Origin: Streptomyces sp. NA04227
GTDB lineage: Bacteria > Actinomycetota > Actinomycetes > Streptomycetales > Streptomycetaceae
NCBI RefSeq assembly: GCF_013364195.1
Contig: NZ_CP054918.1
Location: forward strand, 1,477,001-1,541,000
Direction: 5' to 3'
Length of the DNA: 64,000 nt
Every line of letters begins with the position of its first letter. The stretch's first letter is position 1. Below the pieces are notes generated by a model. That model saw only the letters and a list, made by a program, of their open reading frames with translations, made no database searches and was not told the DNA's origin. This document shows, in pieces, positions 35,289-45,347 of this stretch. The translations under genes were made by a program, and so were the position numbers.

Positions 35289-36488
35289 GTGACCACCGCC
35301 CCAACCCGTCAGGAGCTCGACGTCCAGCCCACGCCGCTCGCTCTGCTCCTGCTCGGCCGGGAGGCCGACCCCAAGAGCGAGCGCGGCGTCGAGTGCCCCG
35401 GCGACCTGCCCTCCCCGTCCGACCCGGACCTGGTGGAGCGGGCTCGCGCGGCCAAGGAGAAGCTGGGCGAGAAGGTCTTCGTACTCGGCCACCACTACCA
35501 GCGCGACGAGGTCATCCAGTTCGCGGACGTCACCGGCGACTCCTTCAAGCTGGCCCGTGACGCGGCGGCCCGCCCCGAGGCCGAGTACATCGTCTTCTGC
35601 GGCGTGCACTTCATGGCCGAGTCCGCGGACATCCTCACCACCGACGACCAGCAGGTGATCCTGCCGGACCTGGCGGCGGGCTGCTCGATGGCCGACATGG
35701 CCACCGCCGAGCAGGTCGCCGAGTGCTGGGACGTACTGACCGAGGCGGGCATCGCCGAACAGGTCGTCCCGGTCTCGTACATGAACTCCTCCGCCGACAT
35801 CAAGGCCTTCACCGGCAAGCACGGCGGCACCATCTGCACCTCGTCCAACGCGAAGCGCGCCCTGGACTGGGCCTTCGAACAGGGGGACCCCCAGCAGACA
35901 AAGGTCCTCTTCCTGCCCGACCAGCACCTGGGGCGCAACACCGCCGTACGCGACATGGGCATGTCCCTGGAGGACTGTGTCGTTTACAACCCGCACAAGC
36001 CGGGCGGCGGCCTGACCACCGACCAGCTGCGCGCGGCCAGGATGATCCTGTGGCGCGGCCACTGCTCGGTGCACGGCCGCTTCTCGCTGGACTCGGTGAA
36101 CGACGTACGGGCCCGCATACCCGGCGTGAACGTCCTGGTGCACCCCGAGTGCAAGAACGAGGTCGTCGCGGCGGCGGACTACGTCGGCTCGACCGAGTAC
36201 ATCATCAAGACCCTGGAAGCGGCGCCCGCCGGTTCCAAGTGGGCCATCGGCACCGAACTGAACCTGGTCCGCAGGCTGGCGAACCGTTTCGCGGACGAGG
36301 GCAAGGAAGTCGTCTTCCTCGACAAGACGGTCTGCTTCTGCTCCACCATGAACCGCATCGACCTCCCCCACCTGGTCTGGGCCCTGGAGTCGCTGGCCGA
36401 GGGCAAGACGGTCAACCGCATCCAGGTCGACAAGGAGACGGAGAGCTTCGCGAAGCTGGCGTTGGAGCGGATGCTGGCGCTGCCGTAA
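35289..36488 (+). CDS. nadA: Quinolinate synthase A
   Basis: This 399-residue enzyme condenses iminoaspartate with dihydroxyacetone phosphate to make quinolinate in de novo NAD synthesis, using a 4Fe-4S cluster. The long actinobacterial type is seen. It has FVLGHHYQRDEVIQFAD, FCGVHFMAESADIL, and cysteines positioned as in the NadA family: AGCSMADM, HPECKNEV and VCFCSTMNRI. The start GTG 35289 (VTTAPTRQELDVQ) is preferred over the GTG at 35280. AAAGGG lies 8 nt before it, giving better spacing, and the family N-terminus begins there. A terminator follows, and it is divergent from the Fe-S carrier. Confidence 0.96.
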   Translation: MTTAPTRQELDVQPTPLALLLLGREADPKSERGVECPGDLPSPSDPDLVERARAAKEKLGEKVFVLGHHYQRDEVIQFADVTGDSFKLARDAAARPEAEYIVFCGVHFMAESADILTTDDQQVILPDLAAGCSMADMATAEQVAECWDVLTEAGIAEQVVPVSYMNSSADIKAFTGKHGGTICTSSNAKRALDWAFEQGDPQQTKVLFLPDQHLGRNTAVRDMGMSLEDCVVYNPHKPGGGLTTDQLRAARMILWRGHCSVHGRFSLDSVNDVRARIPGVNVLVHPECKNEVVAAADYVGSTEYIIKTLEAAPAGSKWAIGTELNLVRRLANRFADEGKEVVFLDKTVCFCSTMNRIDLPHLVWALESLAEGKTVNRIQVDKETESFAKLALERMLALP

Positions 36489-36544
36489 CCGGCCGCCGTA
36501 TTACGGCGTTTCGCGGCATTACGAACGTTTCACGGTATTACGGA

Positions 36545-36571
36545 GGGGCGCCCGGTCGAACCGGGTGCCCC
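36545..36571. terminator. Shared terminator of nadA and the TcA gene
   Basis: GGGGCGCCCGGT (36545-36556) and ACCGGGTGCCCC (36560-36571) pair along 12 bp with one G-U and a 3-nt loop, between the converging nadA and tcA genes. It marks the left boundary of the Tc island. Confidence 0.85.
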
Positions 36572-36590
36572 TTCGCCGTGCCGTAGGCAG

Positions 36591-39500
36591 TCAGTCCGGC
36601 CAGGCGGGCGGGCGTCCGGAGTAGGTGACGACGAGGAGGATGTCCTCGATCCGGTCCTCGCGGAGCCAGCGGGCGACCTGTTCCGTGTCGGGGAGAGCCA
36701 GTCGCCAGTCGCCCACGGGGGAAAGGTGGGCGAAGTCCGGCCAGACACCGCGCCGGGTGCTGATCAGACCGTCCAGGGTGGACGTGGCGGCGCCGTTCGC
36801 GCTCTGGCCGTCGGGGGTGGCCAGGTGGAGGCTCTTGACCGGGATCTCCTGGGTGAGGCCCTCCTTGCGGACGAAGTAGACAAGGACCTGTTCGATCCCG
36901 AGCTTGTCCAGGTGGGGCGCGAAGTGCCCGCGCTCGGTCCGCAGATGGACCACCATCCGCTCCTCGGGGGGCAGTTGGTCGGGGTTGTGCAGGTCGTACC
37001 AGGCGTCGGGGTACGCGTCGCGCACGCTGAAGGGTCGGTCCCAGGTGGCCTTGGGCAGCGACTCGATCACCTGCCGGCGGTAGTCGGGGCTGTCCAGTGC
37101 GGTGTAGTCGACGGTGAACAGCACATCGGTGATCGACTCGTAGGAGAAGGCGTTGGCCGGTTTGGGCATCCGCAGCTCCCAGCGCGTGTCCACGCCGACC
37201 CCCTCGAACGGCAGCAGCAACTCGCTCTTCTCCGGCTCCAGTTCGATCACCCCGCTGGACTCCATACCGGTGCTCAGCGCGACGGACTCCGGGGCGCGCT
37301 GAAGAACGGTGCTCTGCCCGGTCTGCGGGCTGATCACGACACGGGACAGGCCGAGGGTGCTGAGGGTGGCGCGGATGCCTTCGGTCGGCGGTACGAGGGC
37401 GACGACGGAGGTACGTACCTGCCGGATCAGCCGCATGTAGTGACCGGGGAAGTCGCGGTCGAACAGTTCCATGGGCGTGGGGAAGGTGAACACCCCGGTC
37501 TCCCTGAAGCGTTGGAACTCCAGCGGGTACAGCCGGGCCAGGGACAGCGTCCTGCGGATCTGCAGGCGGCGTCGGTCGGTGGCGAACGCGTGGTCGTCGA
37601 GCCGCTGGATGTCCTCGCTCAGCCGGGCGGCGCCGGTCAGCCCGCGCCGGTCGGGCGCCGCGCCCGCGAGGGGTTCCGCGACGGGCGACCAGTAGTCGTC
37701 ACGGAGCTGGACGGGCGACACCTCCTGCCGTTCGAAGGCCAGTTGCTGCTGCGCGAGGCGGGCCGTGGTGGTGGCCTGCTGGAGGAAGAAGCGGTAGCTG
37801 GACTCCAGTTGCTGACTCATCCACTCGTACAGGGCGGCGTCGAGGTACTCGCCGCTGAGGAACTCCAAGGTGTCCCGTGCCTGGTCGGCGGCGCTCTTGG
37901 CGACCGAGCGCTCGGTGATGGCGACGTCGAGGTGGTCCTGGGCACGCCTGGTCTGCGCGGCGCCGATGGCGGCGTCCTGATCGGCCACCAGCTTCTCCAA
38001 CTGCCACTGGTCCTTGCGGCGTTCGATGGCGGCGTAGAAGGAGTTGACCTGACCCGAGGTCCGGGCACCGATGGCGGCCACATTGGCGGCCGCGTGGCCG
38101 ACCAGGCTGAGGGCGGTCACGGTGGCCAGGGTGAAGGCCGCAGCGTACATCATCGTGCTGGCCGCGGCGGCCTGGGTGAAGGTCTGAAGTGCCTGGACCT
38201 CCGCCTCCATCATCGCGGCGATGCTCGACGCGCTGCCCTCGGCGTAGTAACTGGACACGGTGGCCTGCTCCCACTGGTTCAGTCCCGCGTCCAGCCATCC
38301 CTGGTAGGTGGAGGACTGCAACTGGGCGCGGCGCTGCTGGAGTTCGGCCAGGGTGATGTCGTGACCGGCCTCGATCACCCGTGCGTCCAGTACGCGGACG
38401 TTGGCCACGGCCATCGCCAGTTCCTGCTCGGCCTTGAAGCGGGTGTACCGCTCGGTCTCGGCCGCCTCCATCGCGCGCAGCATGCCCGCTTCCAACTGGG
38501 CGGCCATGGCGGTGAGTTCCTTGGCACGCCGGATCAGACTGGAGTACCGGTACTGCGTGGGCTGGCGCCCGGAGGCGGTGGGGACGCTGATCGTGGTGCC
38601 GAGCGCGGTCGGCATCCCGCTGACGGCGTCGGTGGGCGCCGCGTAGGTGTCGACGGGCCGCTGCATCCCGGCGATGTTCCGGCAGGTGCGCAGCTTGTGC
38701 AGGCCGAGCCGGGCGCTGGTGCGCAGGGCGTCCACCGCGGGGTTGGGCGGTACGCAGAAGGCCACGGGGGCGTCGGGGACGAACACGGCCTCCAGCGGCG
38801 CCAGTATTTCCATCGCCAGGCCCGGATCGGCGGCGGCGACCGCGGCGAGTCCGGCGGAGGCCGGGGAACCGACCACCCGGCGGTCCGCGGGAGGTGCTTC
38901 TCCGGTGAGCAGGGGCAGGCCGTCGGGTTCCGGCGGGCGGTCTGGTTCCGGCGGGCGGTCTGGTTCCGGCGGGCGGTCGGGCGTTGGCGGACCGTCGGGG
39001 ACCGGCAGGCCGTCGGGCGTCGGCGCACCGTCGGGGGTGGGCAGGCCGTCGGGGACGGGCGCGCCGTCGGCGACGAGCAGGCTGTCGGGAACGGGCGCGC
39101 CGGGCGGCGATGCCGTCGGCGTGCCGTCCGCACCGCCCACACTGCCCACGCCGCCCACGCTGCCCGCGCCGTCCGCGCCGCGCAGCCAGGGCAGTCGGGT
39201 CGCCGGGTCGTTGAGGCGGGCGACCGGAGTGCGGGTGATCTCGTAGACGGCGCGGTCGAAGGCGGTTTCCGCGGTCCGGGCGACGCGTTCCAGCGCGGTC
39301 TCCACGTCGGGCACGCTGGCGACAGCGCCGCGGGCCACCGTGGTGGCCGCCCTGCCGTCCGCCACGACGTCGCCGAGGACCGGTGCCCGGGTGGACTTGG
39401 CGCGGGCGGTGGCGATGATGTCCCTGGCCCGGGACAGACGTCGGGCCCAGGGAGTCCGTCCGGCGCCGTGCAGAGCCTTTCCGGCGGCGGCGACGGCGGT

Positions 39501-42500
39501 GCGCAGGGCGGCGGGGTCGACGATGTCGGCCGCGTCCGCCCGCAGCCCTTCGACCGCCCGGTGCACGACGACCGGCGCCTCGGACGCGACCCTGAGGGCG
39601 GCGATGATCCGTCCACAGGTGTCGTCGGCCTCGCCGAGACCGGCCGAGGCGAGGACTTCCAGTACGTCGGCGTAGGCGGTCCTGGCGCGAGGCAGCGATT
39701 CGGCGTTGTCCCGGGTGAACTCGGCGTTGCCCAGGTCGCACAGGCACTGGGCGATGGCGGTGACGGTGAAGCGCGTGTAGCAGTTCTTCCGGGTGGCCGC
39801 GATGCGGTGCGGGGCGAGCGGGTCCGCCAGCCAGCCGTCGGCGTGCCACTGCATCGTGTCGGCCCGCGTCTCCTCGATGCGCAGCAACGGGGCGATCTTC
39901 CGGTCGGCCTCGGCGGCGGTGTAGTCGTAGCAGATCCGGAACCAGTCGAGCGCGGCACGGTGCTCGCCGGATCGCGCCAGCGCCTGGGCGAGGGTCAGCG
40001 GGACGAGATAGGAGATCTCCTTGACGTAGCCCTTGTTGGGCACGGTGGTGTTGGCCTGTTCGATCGCGGTCAGGACCTGGCGGCGTGCCTGGAGGGCCGG
40101 AGCCTGCTGCGGTGCGGGGAAGTCGAAGGCTCCGGTGAAGGTCGGCACCGCGGGGACCGGTGTGTCGAGGGTGATCGCCGCGCCGGGGCCGCCGCGCTGT
40201 ACGCGGCCGTAGAACTGCTGGTCCGGCTGGTTGTCGTCGGTGAACGCGAACCAGCTCTGAAACCCGTACTTGTCCCCGAACAGCAGGCCGGAGTTGGGCA
40301 GGATCCGGACCGAGGCGGGGACGGTGCTGCCGACGTCCGGGAAGGGGGCCTGAGCCCATCCGTCCGCTCCGCGTCGGAAGATGCGCGCCCGGGGCAGACC
40401 GTCGGGCCGTTTGGTCAGGATGTACAGCTCGTTGGTGATGAAGCCCTCCCCGGGGTAGGGGGCGACCAGGAGCAGGGCTCCCCGGAACTCCTCACCGGAG
40501 GCGAAGTCACCGCCTTTCCAGGTGTAGCGGTTCGGGGCGGTCAGTGTGCGCGGCGGCCAGCTCACGGCGGAGAGCTGGAGATAGGTCAGGTTGGTCCCTC
40601 GCCGGAAGACCGCGAAGAGGGCGTCGTTGCCCTGGTCGGCGACGGCCATCAGCTCGTCGGTGGCCGGCCAGCCCGTGGTGGAGAAGCCGTCGCGTTCCCA
40701 GCCGTCGCCGCTCTCCGCGAGCTGGCGTTCCATCCAGTCGCCGCTGAAGTTACCCACGACGTCCGCGACCCGGATGAACAGTTGGGGGGCGAAGGACCAG
40801 TTCCACGCCTTGGGTATCGCGCCCGCGTACACCTCGGCACGCGCCGTCAGCGCCGCGGTGAACTTGGTGGCCTGGGAGTCCGGGAGTTCCAGGTCCCTGG
40901 GCGGCTCCCAGGTGTGTGACTCCAGATCCATCCGGACGAAGGTCAGGGTCTCCACATTGCCGGGGAGCCTGCCCGGGCTCTGCTTGAGAAAGACGTACAT
41001 GTACCGCTCGCCGGTGGGCAGTTGGTACGGGGTCGCGCCGATGACCTCCTTGACATGGCCCTCGCCGGTGGGGACCTGCTGCCAGTAACTCTGCGGTTGC
41101 CCGGCCGGATACGCGGCGTCCGCCAGCGACCAGTAGACGGCGCCGGACTTCTTGGAGCGGGCGAAGAGGAACTGCAGGCAGCTGTAACCGCCGGTGGGCA
41201 CCGTGGTGAGCGCCGATGTCGAGCAGGCCACCTGAAGTGAGCAGACGTCCTCCAGATAGCGGCTGTACTGCGTCGCCGCGGCCCTGGCACTGTCCGGGGT
41301 GGCCGGACGGGATCCGAGCCGTCCGAGCAGAGCGGCGAAGGCGGGCGTCTGCGGGGTGTGCAGCCCGGGCAGCAGCAGGTTCTCCGGCCACAGATGCACG
41401 AACATGGCGGCGCGCCAGGTGGCGTAGGAGCCGATCCACTTCCACTCCGCGTCGAACTGCGGGGCGGCGAGGGACAGTTGGGGCGAGGCCCGGAACCGGT
41501 CGGCGCGGGCGGCGAGCAGCATCGACTGCAATGCCTCGATGGCATGTGCCGCCCTGGTCGTGCAGGCGCAGTCGGAGGTGCGGACGTCGACGAAGAGCTG
41601 CTGGGACAGCAGTTCGCCCCGCTCGGCCAGGAGCGCGTCCTCGGGGCGGGTGTCGCCGTCCGCCCCGCCGGCCAGCACCAGCGCGTCCCGCAGCGCGGGC
41701 ATGGTCTCGCGCTCGGTCTCGCCCACCGCTTCGCCGACGCCCGTGATGGCGGTGGTCCGGTCGGCGATACGGGCGGCCAGTACGTCGGTCCATTCCGCGA
41801 GTGCGGTGGGTTCGGCACGCCACCGTGACGCGGGGGACTTCACGGTGCCCTCGGACCGGGGCGGGCGGAAGTGGTCGGGCGACAGGGTCACCCCCTGCTC
41901 CACCTCCTGGGTGTGCCAGGCGGGGAAGCGGGCGTGCTTCCAGGCGCGTACGAGAATGTCGAGCACCGATTCCCAGTCCTGCTCGTCGACGGTCTCCCCG
42001 GCCACCACCAGGGTGTGCACCCGCGCGAGTTCGTCGAGTCCGGCCTCGGTGAGAAAGAGTTCGGCCAGCTCGTCGGTGATGTCCTTGCCCTCCCCGCGGT
42101 CCTCGACCAAGGCGCGGATCGCCTGGCCGGAGACGGCGAAGGCGTCCTGCAACAGGGAGTTGAAGGTGGTGAGCGCCGGGGGCGGCGGAGTGGTGGCGAC
42201 GATCTGCGCCAGGTGCGCGTACCGCTCCGCGAGCAGGTCCGTGCGCTCCTGCCAGAGGGTGGCGGCGGGCCCGGACACCGGGTCGGCGAGCAGCTCGGGC
42301 GGCACGACGTCCGGGTCGATCGCGGGTCCCGTGTACAGGCGTCCGGCTTCGTCCTGCGCGGCCCACACCGTACGCAGGAAGGCGAGCCGCCAGGCGGTGA
42401 ACCGGGGAACGGCGACGATCTCCACGGGGGCGTCGGCCGAGATGTCGACGGTGTAGGCGATGACGAGCGAGCCGTGCAGTCCGCTGCCGCCGCTGGGCAC

Positions 42501-45296
42501 CAGGGTGAGCGCCGCCGAGGGCGCGTCGGCCCGCCCGGAGGCCACCCGTGCCGTGCACGCCTTGTCCCGGAAGAGCTCGGCGACGACCTCCCCGGAGCCG
42601 GTGACCTCGGTGAGGGTGAGGTACACGGAGCCGTCGGGCGAGGTGTTGCGGCCCCATGCGACGTCCTCCAGCCGCCAGCGCGGCAGTTGTTCGTCGGTGT
42701 CGTCGAATTTCGCGCCACCGGACAGCCGGTCGCGTGTGGTGTCGGCGAGTCCGAACAGCGCCTCCAGGGCGGACTCCGTAAGTACCGTGCCGGTGGCGGT
42801 CGGGGTCAGGGCCAGGCAGAGCCGGCTGATCTCGTCGCCCTCGGCGGGTGCCGGTCTGGTGAGGGGGATCCCGAGCCGTTCGGCGAGCGCCGTGCGTGCG
42901 GCGGCCTGCTCCTCGCTCTGGCCGTCCTCCGAGGGGGCGAGCGTGCGCAGTTCCTCGTACGCGGTGCCCAGCCTGGTGAGCAGTGTCCGGTAGGCGGCGA
43001 CGCGGTAGCGATGCTCGGCTTCGTCGAGTGCGCCCTGGTGGGCGGGCGTGGGCGCCGCGGTGCGCAGGTGGGCGCGTAGCGACTCGATGACCAGGCGCAG
43101 GGTGCGCACCTGCTGGTCGGCGGCCCGGCAGGAGACGGGCAGTTCCGAGAACGGCTGGTGGTGGGCGGCCTGGAGTGCGGCGGCGTCGACGGGGGCGCCG
43201 CTCGCGTCGCGGAGATGGCCGGTCGCGTAGTGCAGCAGGTCGGCGAGGTAGGCCAGCGGGCCGAGGGCGGAGGAGCACTCGTTGCAGGAGCAGCGCACGG
43301 GCAGCGAGGCTTCCAGTGCCTCCTCGGGTGACTCCCTTTCGAGCTCCGGAGTCTGAGGGTCCGCGGGGTCCCCGGGCTCGGCCGGTGCCTCGCCCGCCGG
43401 TGTCTCGCCCGCCAGCGCCTCGCCCGCGGCCGCTTCTCCGGCCGGTGCCTGAGGCTCCTCGGTGGGCGCCGGGGTGACGTTGTCGGCGGCCGAGGTGAGT
43501 TCGTCGGCCAGCACGCTGCTGAGAAATCGCTTCTGGGCCGCTGCCGTGTGGTGCAGCCGGGCAGCACGGAAATCTCCCAGAAGCTCGCCCGCGCGGCTGA
43601 CGAACTCGGTGCGCGGGGCGTCGGCGATCGCGGTGACGGTGTCGTAGCCGAGTTCGATCAGACCCGTGCGCGCCGAGGCGTCGGGGACGGCACGGGCGAG
43701 GTCGGCATGAGACTCCAGCCTGGCCACGGCATCGCGGTCGACGGACAAGGGGACGTCGGGTTGCTCGTGCAGTCCGCGCTCCAGGTGCCGCAGCGAACTC
43801 AGGGTGGTCAGCCCCGAGGTGTACAGGTACAGCGCGAGGTCGTCCGCCACGTCGATGCCGTCGGCGGCCAGGGAGCGGTCGGCCGCGCCGACGGTGACGG
43901 ACGACGGGCCCTGCCCCACCTCGGGCGCGATCTCCACGCTCAGATGCTCCGGGCGGGCCCCGGCGCCGGAGGGTTCGGGCGTGTGCGGGGACGGCGGCTC
44001 GACGATCAACTCCTCTACGTCCACCGGTTCGTCGGGGGCGGCGTCGGAGTTGGGGGCGGCGTCGGGTAGGGCCGGATCGGGAGGCGGATGCGGGTGCGGC
44101 GCGAACCCGGCGGGGGGCGGATGCGGCGCGGCCCCGGCGGGGGGTGGATGCGGCGCGAACCCGGGCTGCGAGTGTGCCGCGAACCCGGCGGGCGGTGAGG
44201 CCAGGGCGTGCCGCATGTCGTCCGCCGCTGTCGGCAAGCCGCCGTCGGCCGGTGGGAAGGGCGGTGTTCCCGCCGCGCCTGCCGGGCGGCCCCCGGGCCC
44301 GGATTCGATGTGAGCGACGGAGGTGACCACGATCGAGGCGGGTGCTCCGCGCGATCCGGCCGGGGCGGTGGCACCGGGGAAGGGGGTGAGCCGGATGCGG
44401 TGGGCGGCGTCGCCGGGCTGTGCCGAGTAGTTCAGGCGGGCGAGGCCGCGGTGGTCGGTGAGCACCGTGCCCAGGTCACCGCCGTCTCGGCCGCCGTCCA
44501 GGTCGGTCGCCCGGACCACGGTCTGCGCCAGAGGGCCGCCGGTGGTGCCGTCCCGCAGCCGTATCTCCACGCGTACGGTCTCCTCGGTGATCCGGCGCAA
44601 CTCCCGTACCGCCTCGTCCACTCGGGGTTCGAGGTCCGAGCTGATGCTGCGTGCGGAGATGGCCTGGTGCAGCGCCTCGCTCAGGGTCTCGGAGTCCAGG
44701 GCGGCGAGCCGTGGGAGGTCCATGGGTTGACCGGTGCGGCCGAGTCCGTAGAACACCTCCGGCGCGATCCCCGAGTCGGCGGCGAGGCGGGCGGCCTGTT
44801 GGGCGAGCTCGATGAAGTGGGGGTCGATGCCGGTGCTGTTCGCGAGGAAGTCCACGTCCTCGGAGGTCAGGTTCTGCACGGCCACACCGCGCAGCGCAGG
44901 CCCGATCTCGGCGAGGACCGTCTCGAAGGCGTTGCGCTTTCGCGCACCGTCGGCGACGGTGAGGAACAGCTCGGTCACCGGTGGCGCGTCGAACACGACC
45001 CCGGTTCCGTCCAGTTCGCGCCCGTCGGCGACGACACTGCTGAGCGGCAGCTCACGGCGTCCGCTGAGGACCCGCGCCAGCAGGTTGGTGCCGTTCTGCC
45101 CGACGCCGGGCCGCAGAGGTGCGTCGTAGTCGAGGGCGAAGGCCCCGTCCTGCTCCGTACGGGCCTGCCCGAGCCTGCGTTCGTCGTGGGGGCGTCGGCT
45201 GGGCAGGCCCTTGTCGTAGGCGACGACGGTGGCACCGGGGACGGGCCGGCCGTCGGAGTCGCGCACCTGCCCCCGTACCGAGTGCCGCTCAGCCAT
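36591..45296 (-). CDS. Tc toxin complex TcA-like pore/translocation subunit
   Basis: This 2,901-residue protein has the features of Tc toxin A subunits. Residues 6-100 and about 245-320 are beta-sandwich (carboxypeptidase-regulatory-like) domains with a helical part between. A Pro/Ala/His-rich linker follows (about 345-450). The CSCNECSS motif and AYLADLLHY lie near 670. A neuraminidase-like region is centred on ATWRAAMFVHLWPEN (about 1300). The segment FCVPPNPAVDALR...CRNI (about 2185-2215) precedes a long helical pore-forming region (about 2250-2530, KELTAMAAQLEAGMLRAM). The TcB-binding domain lies near 2720-2815 (SYESITDVLFTVDY, AYPDAWYDLHNP). Pentamers should form a pre-pore that injects the effector. 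A PDG-type repeat (2060-2125) is unusual. It is the second gene of a two-gene unit, 51 bp after tcBC. It lacks a signal peptide. Confidence 0.9.
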   Translation of the reverse strand: MAERHSVRGQVRDSDGRPVPGATVVAYDKGLPSRRPHDERRLGQARTEQDGAFALDYDAPLRPGVGQNGTNLLARVLSGRRELPLSSVVADGRELDGTGVVFDAPPVTELFLTVADGARKRNAFETVLAEIGPALRGVAVQNLTSEDVDFLANSTGIDPHFIELAQQAARLAADSGIAPEVFYGLGRTGQPMDLPRLAALDSETLSEALHQAISARSISSDLEPRVDEAVRELRRITEETVRVEIRLRDGTTGGPLAQTVVRATDLDGGRDGGDLGTVLTDHRGLARLNYSAQPGDAAHRIRLTPFPGATAPAGSRGAPASIVVTSVAHIESGPGGRPAGAAGTPPFPPADGGLPTAADDMRHALASPPAGFAAHSQPGFAPHPPPAGAAPHPPPAGFAPHPHPPPDPALPDAAPNSDAAPDEPVDVEELIVEPPSPHTPEPSGAGARPEHLSVEIAPEVGQGPSSVTVGAADRSLAADGIDVADDLALYLYTSGLTTLSSLRHLERGLHEQPDVPLSVDRDAVARLESHADLARAVPDASARTGLIELGYDTVTAIADAPRTEFVSRAGELLGDFRAARLHHTAAAQKRFLSSVLADELTSAADNVTPAPTEEPQAPAGEAAAGEALAGETPAGEAPAEPGDPADPQTPELERESPEEALEASLPVRCSCNECSSALGPLAYLADLLHYATGHLRDASGAPVDAAALQAAHHQPFSELPVSCRAADQQVRTLRLVIESLRAHLRTAAPTPAHQGALDEAEHRYRVAAYRTLLTRLGTAYEELRTLAPSEDGQSEEQAAARTALAERLGIPLTRPAPAEGDEISRLCLALTPTATGTVLTESALEALFGLADTTRDRLSGGAKFDDTDEQLPRWRLEDVAWGRNTSPDGSVYLTLTEVTGSGEVVAELFRDKACTARVASGRADAPSAALTLVPSGGSGLHGSLVIAYTVDISADAPVEIVAVPRFTAWRLAFLRTVWAAQDEAGRLYTGPAIDPDVVPPELLADPVSGPAATLWQERTDLLAERYAHLAQIVATTPPPPALTTFNSLLQDAFAVSGQAIRALVEDRGEGKDITDELAELFLTEAGLDELARVHTLVVAGETVDEQDWESVLDILVRAWKHARFPAWHTQEVEQGVTLSPDHFRPPRSEGTVKSPASRWRAEPTALAEWTDVLAARIADRTTAITGVGEAVGETERETMPALRDALVLAGGADGDTRPEDALLAERGELLSQQLFVDVRTSDCACTTRAAHAIEALQSMLLAARADRFRASPQLSLAAPQFDAEWKWIGSYATWRAAMFVHLWPENLLLPGLHTPQTPAFAALLGRLGSRPATPDSARAAATQYSRYLEDVCSLQVACSTSALTTVPTGGYSCLQFLFARSKKSGAVYWSLADAAYPAGQPQSYWQQVPTGEGHVKEVIGATPYQLPTGERYMYVFLKQSPGRLPGNVETLTFVRMDLESHTWEPPRDLELPDSQATKFTAALTARAEVYAGAIPKAWNWSFAPQLFIRVADVVGNFSGDWMERQLAESGDGWERDGFSTTGWPATDELMAVADQGNDALFAVFRRGTNLTYLQLSAVSWPPRTLTAPNRYTWKGGDFASGEEFRGALLLVAPYPGEGFITNELYILTKRPDGLPRARIFRRGADGWAQAPFPDVGSTVPASVRILPNSGLLFGDKYGFQSWFAFTDDNQPDQQFYGRVQRGGPGAAITLDTPVPAVPTFTGAFDFPAPQQAPALQARRQVLTAIEQANTTVPNKGYVKEISYLVPLTLAQALARSGEHRAALDWFRICYDYTAAEADRKIAPLLRIEETRADTMQWHADGWLADPLAPHRIAATRKNCYTRFTVTAIAQCLCDLGNAEFTRDNAESLPRARTAYADVLEVLASAGLGEADDTCGRIIAALRVASEAPVVVHRAVEGLRADAADIVDPAALRTAVAAAGKALHGAGRTPWARRLSRARDIIATARAKSTRAPVLGDVVADGRAATTVARGAVASVPDVETALERVARTAETAFDRAVYEITRTPVARLNDPATRLPWLRGADGAGSVGGVGSVGGADGTPTASPPGAPVPDSLLVADGAPVPDGLPTPDGAPTPDGLPVPDGPPTPDRPPEPDRPPEPDRPPEPDGLPLLTGEAPPADRRVVGSPASAGLAAVAAADPGLAMEILAPLEAVFVPDAPVAFCVPPNPAVDALRTSARLGLHKLRTCRNIAGMQRPVDTYAAPTDAVSGMPTALGTTISVPTASGRQPTQYRYSSLIRRAKELTAMAAQLEAGMLRAMEAAETERYTRFKAEQELAMAVANVRVLDARVIEAGHDITLAELQQRRAQLQSSTYQGWLDAGLNQWEQATVSSYYAEGSASSIAAMMEAEVQALQTFTQAAAASTMMYAAAFTLATVTALSLVGHAAANVAAIGARTSGQVNSFYAAIERRKDQWQLEKLVADQDAAIGAAQTRRAQDHLDVAITERSVAKSAADQARDTLEFLSGEYLDAALYEWMSQQLESSYRFFLQQATTTARLAQQQLAFERQEVSPVQLRDDYWSPVAEPLAGAAPDRRGLTGAARLSEDIQRLDDHAFATDRRRLQIRRTLSLARLYPLEFQRFRETGVFTFPTPMELFDRDFPGHYMRLIRQVRTSVVALVPPTEGIRATLSTLGLSRVVISPQTGQSTVLQRAPESVALSTGMESSGVIELEPEKSELLLPFEGVGVDTRWELRMPKPANAFSYESITDVLFTVDYTALDSPDYRRQVIESLPKATWDRPFSVRDAYPDAWYDLHNPDQLPPEERMVVHLRTERGHFAPHLDKLGIEQVLVYFVRKEGLTQEIPVKSLHLATPDGQSANGAATSTLDGLISTRRGVWPDFAHLSPVGDWRLALPDTEQVARWLREDRIEDILLVVTYSGRPPAWPD
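38926..38979. repeat. Three tandem 18-bp units in the TcA gene (hexapeptide PPEPDR)
   Basis: The unit GGTTCCGGCGGGCGGTCT occurs three times in a row (the third ends in G). On the coding strand it encodes PPEPDR repeats inside a longer PDG/PTP-rich tract (about 38910-39120). Slippage could vary copy number. The tract divides the shell region from the pore helices. Confidence 0.85.
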
Positions 45297-45347
45297 CTGC
45301 TCGTCCTTTCTGTGCTCTGCCCTGTCCTTCTGTGCTCGGCCCCGTGC

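Noticed and set aside
38926..38979. CRISPR or insertion-sequence repeat
   Set aside because: The 18-bp units encode an in-frame hexapeptide repeat in TcA and have no spacers or transposase.
36726..40919. Long open frame (about 1,400 codons) on the + strand opposite TcA
   Set aside because: It is antisense to a protein with clear Tc domains. Its sequence is Gly/Arg/Val-rich without family motifs, as expected from high-G+C codon mirror frames.
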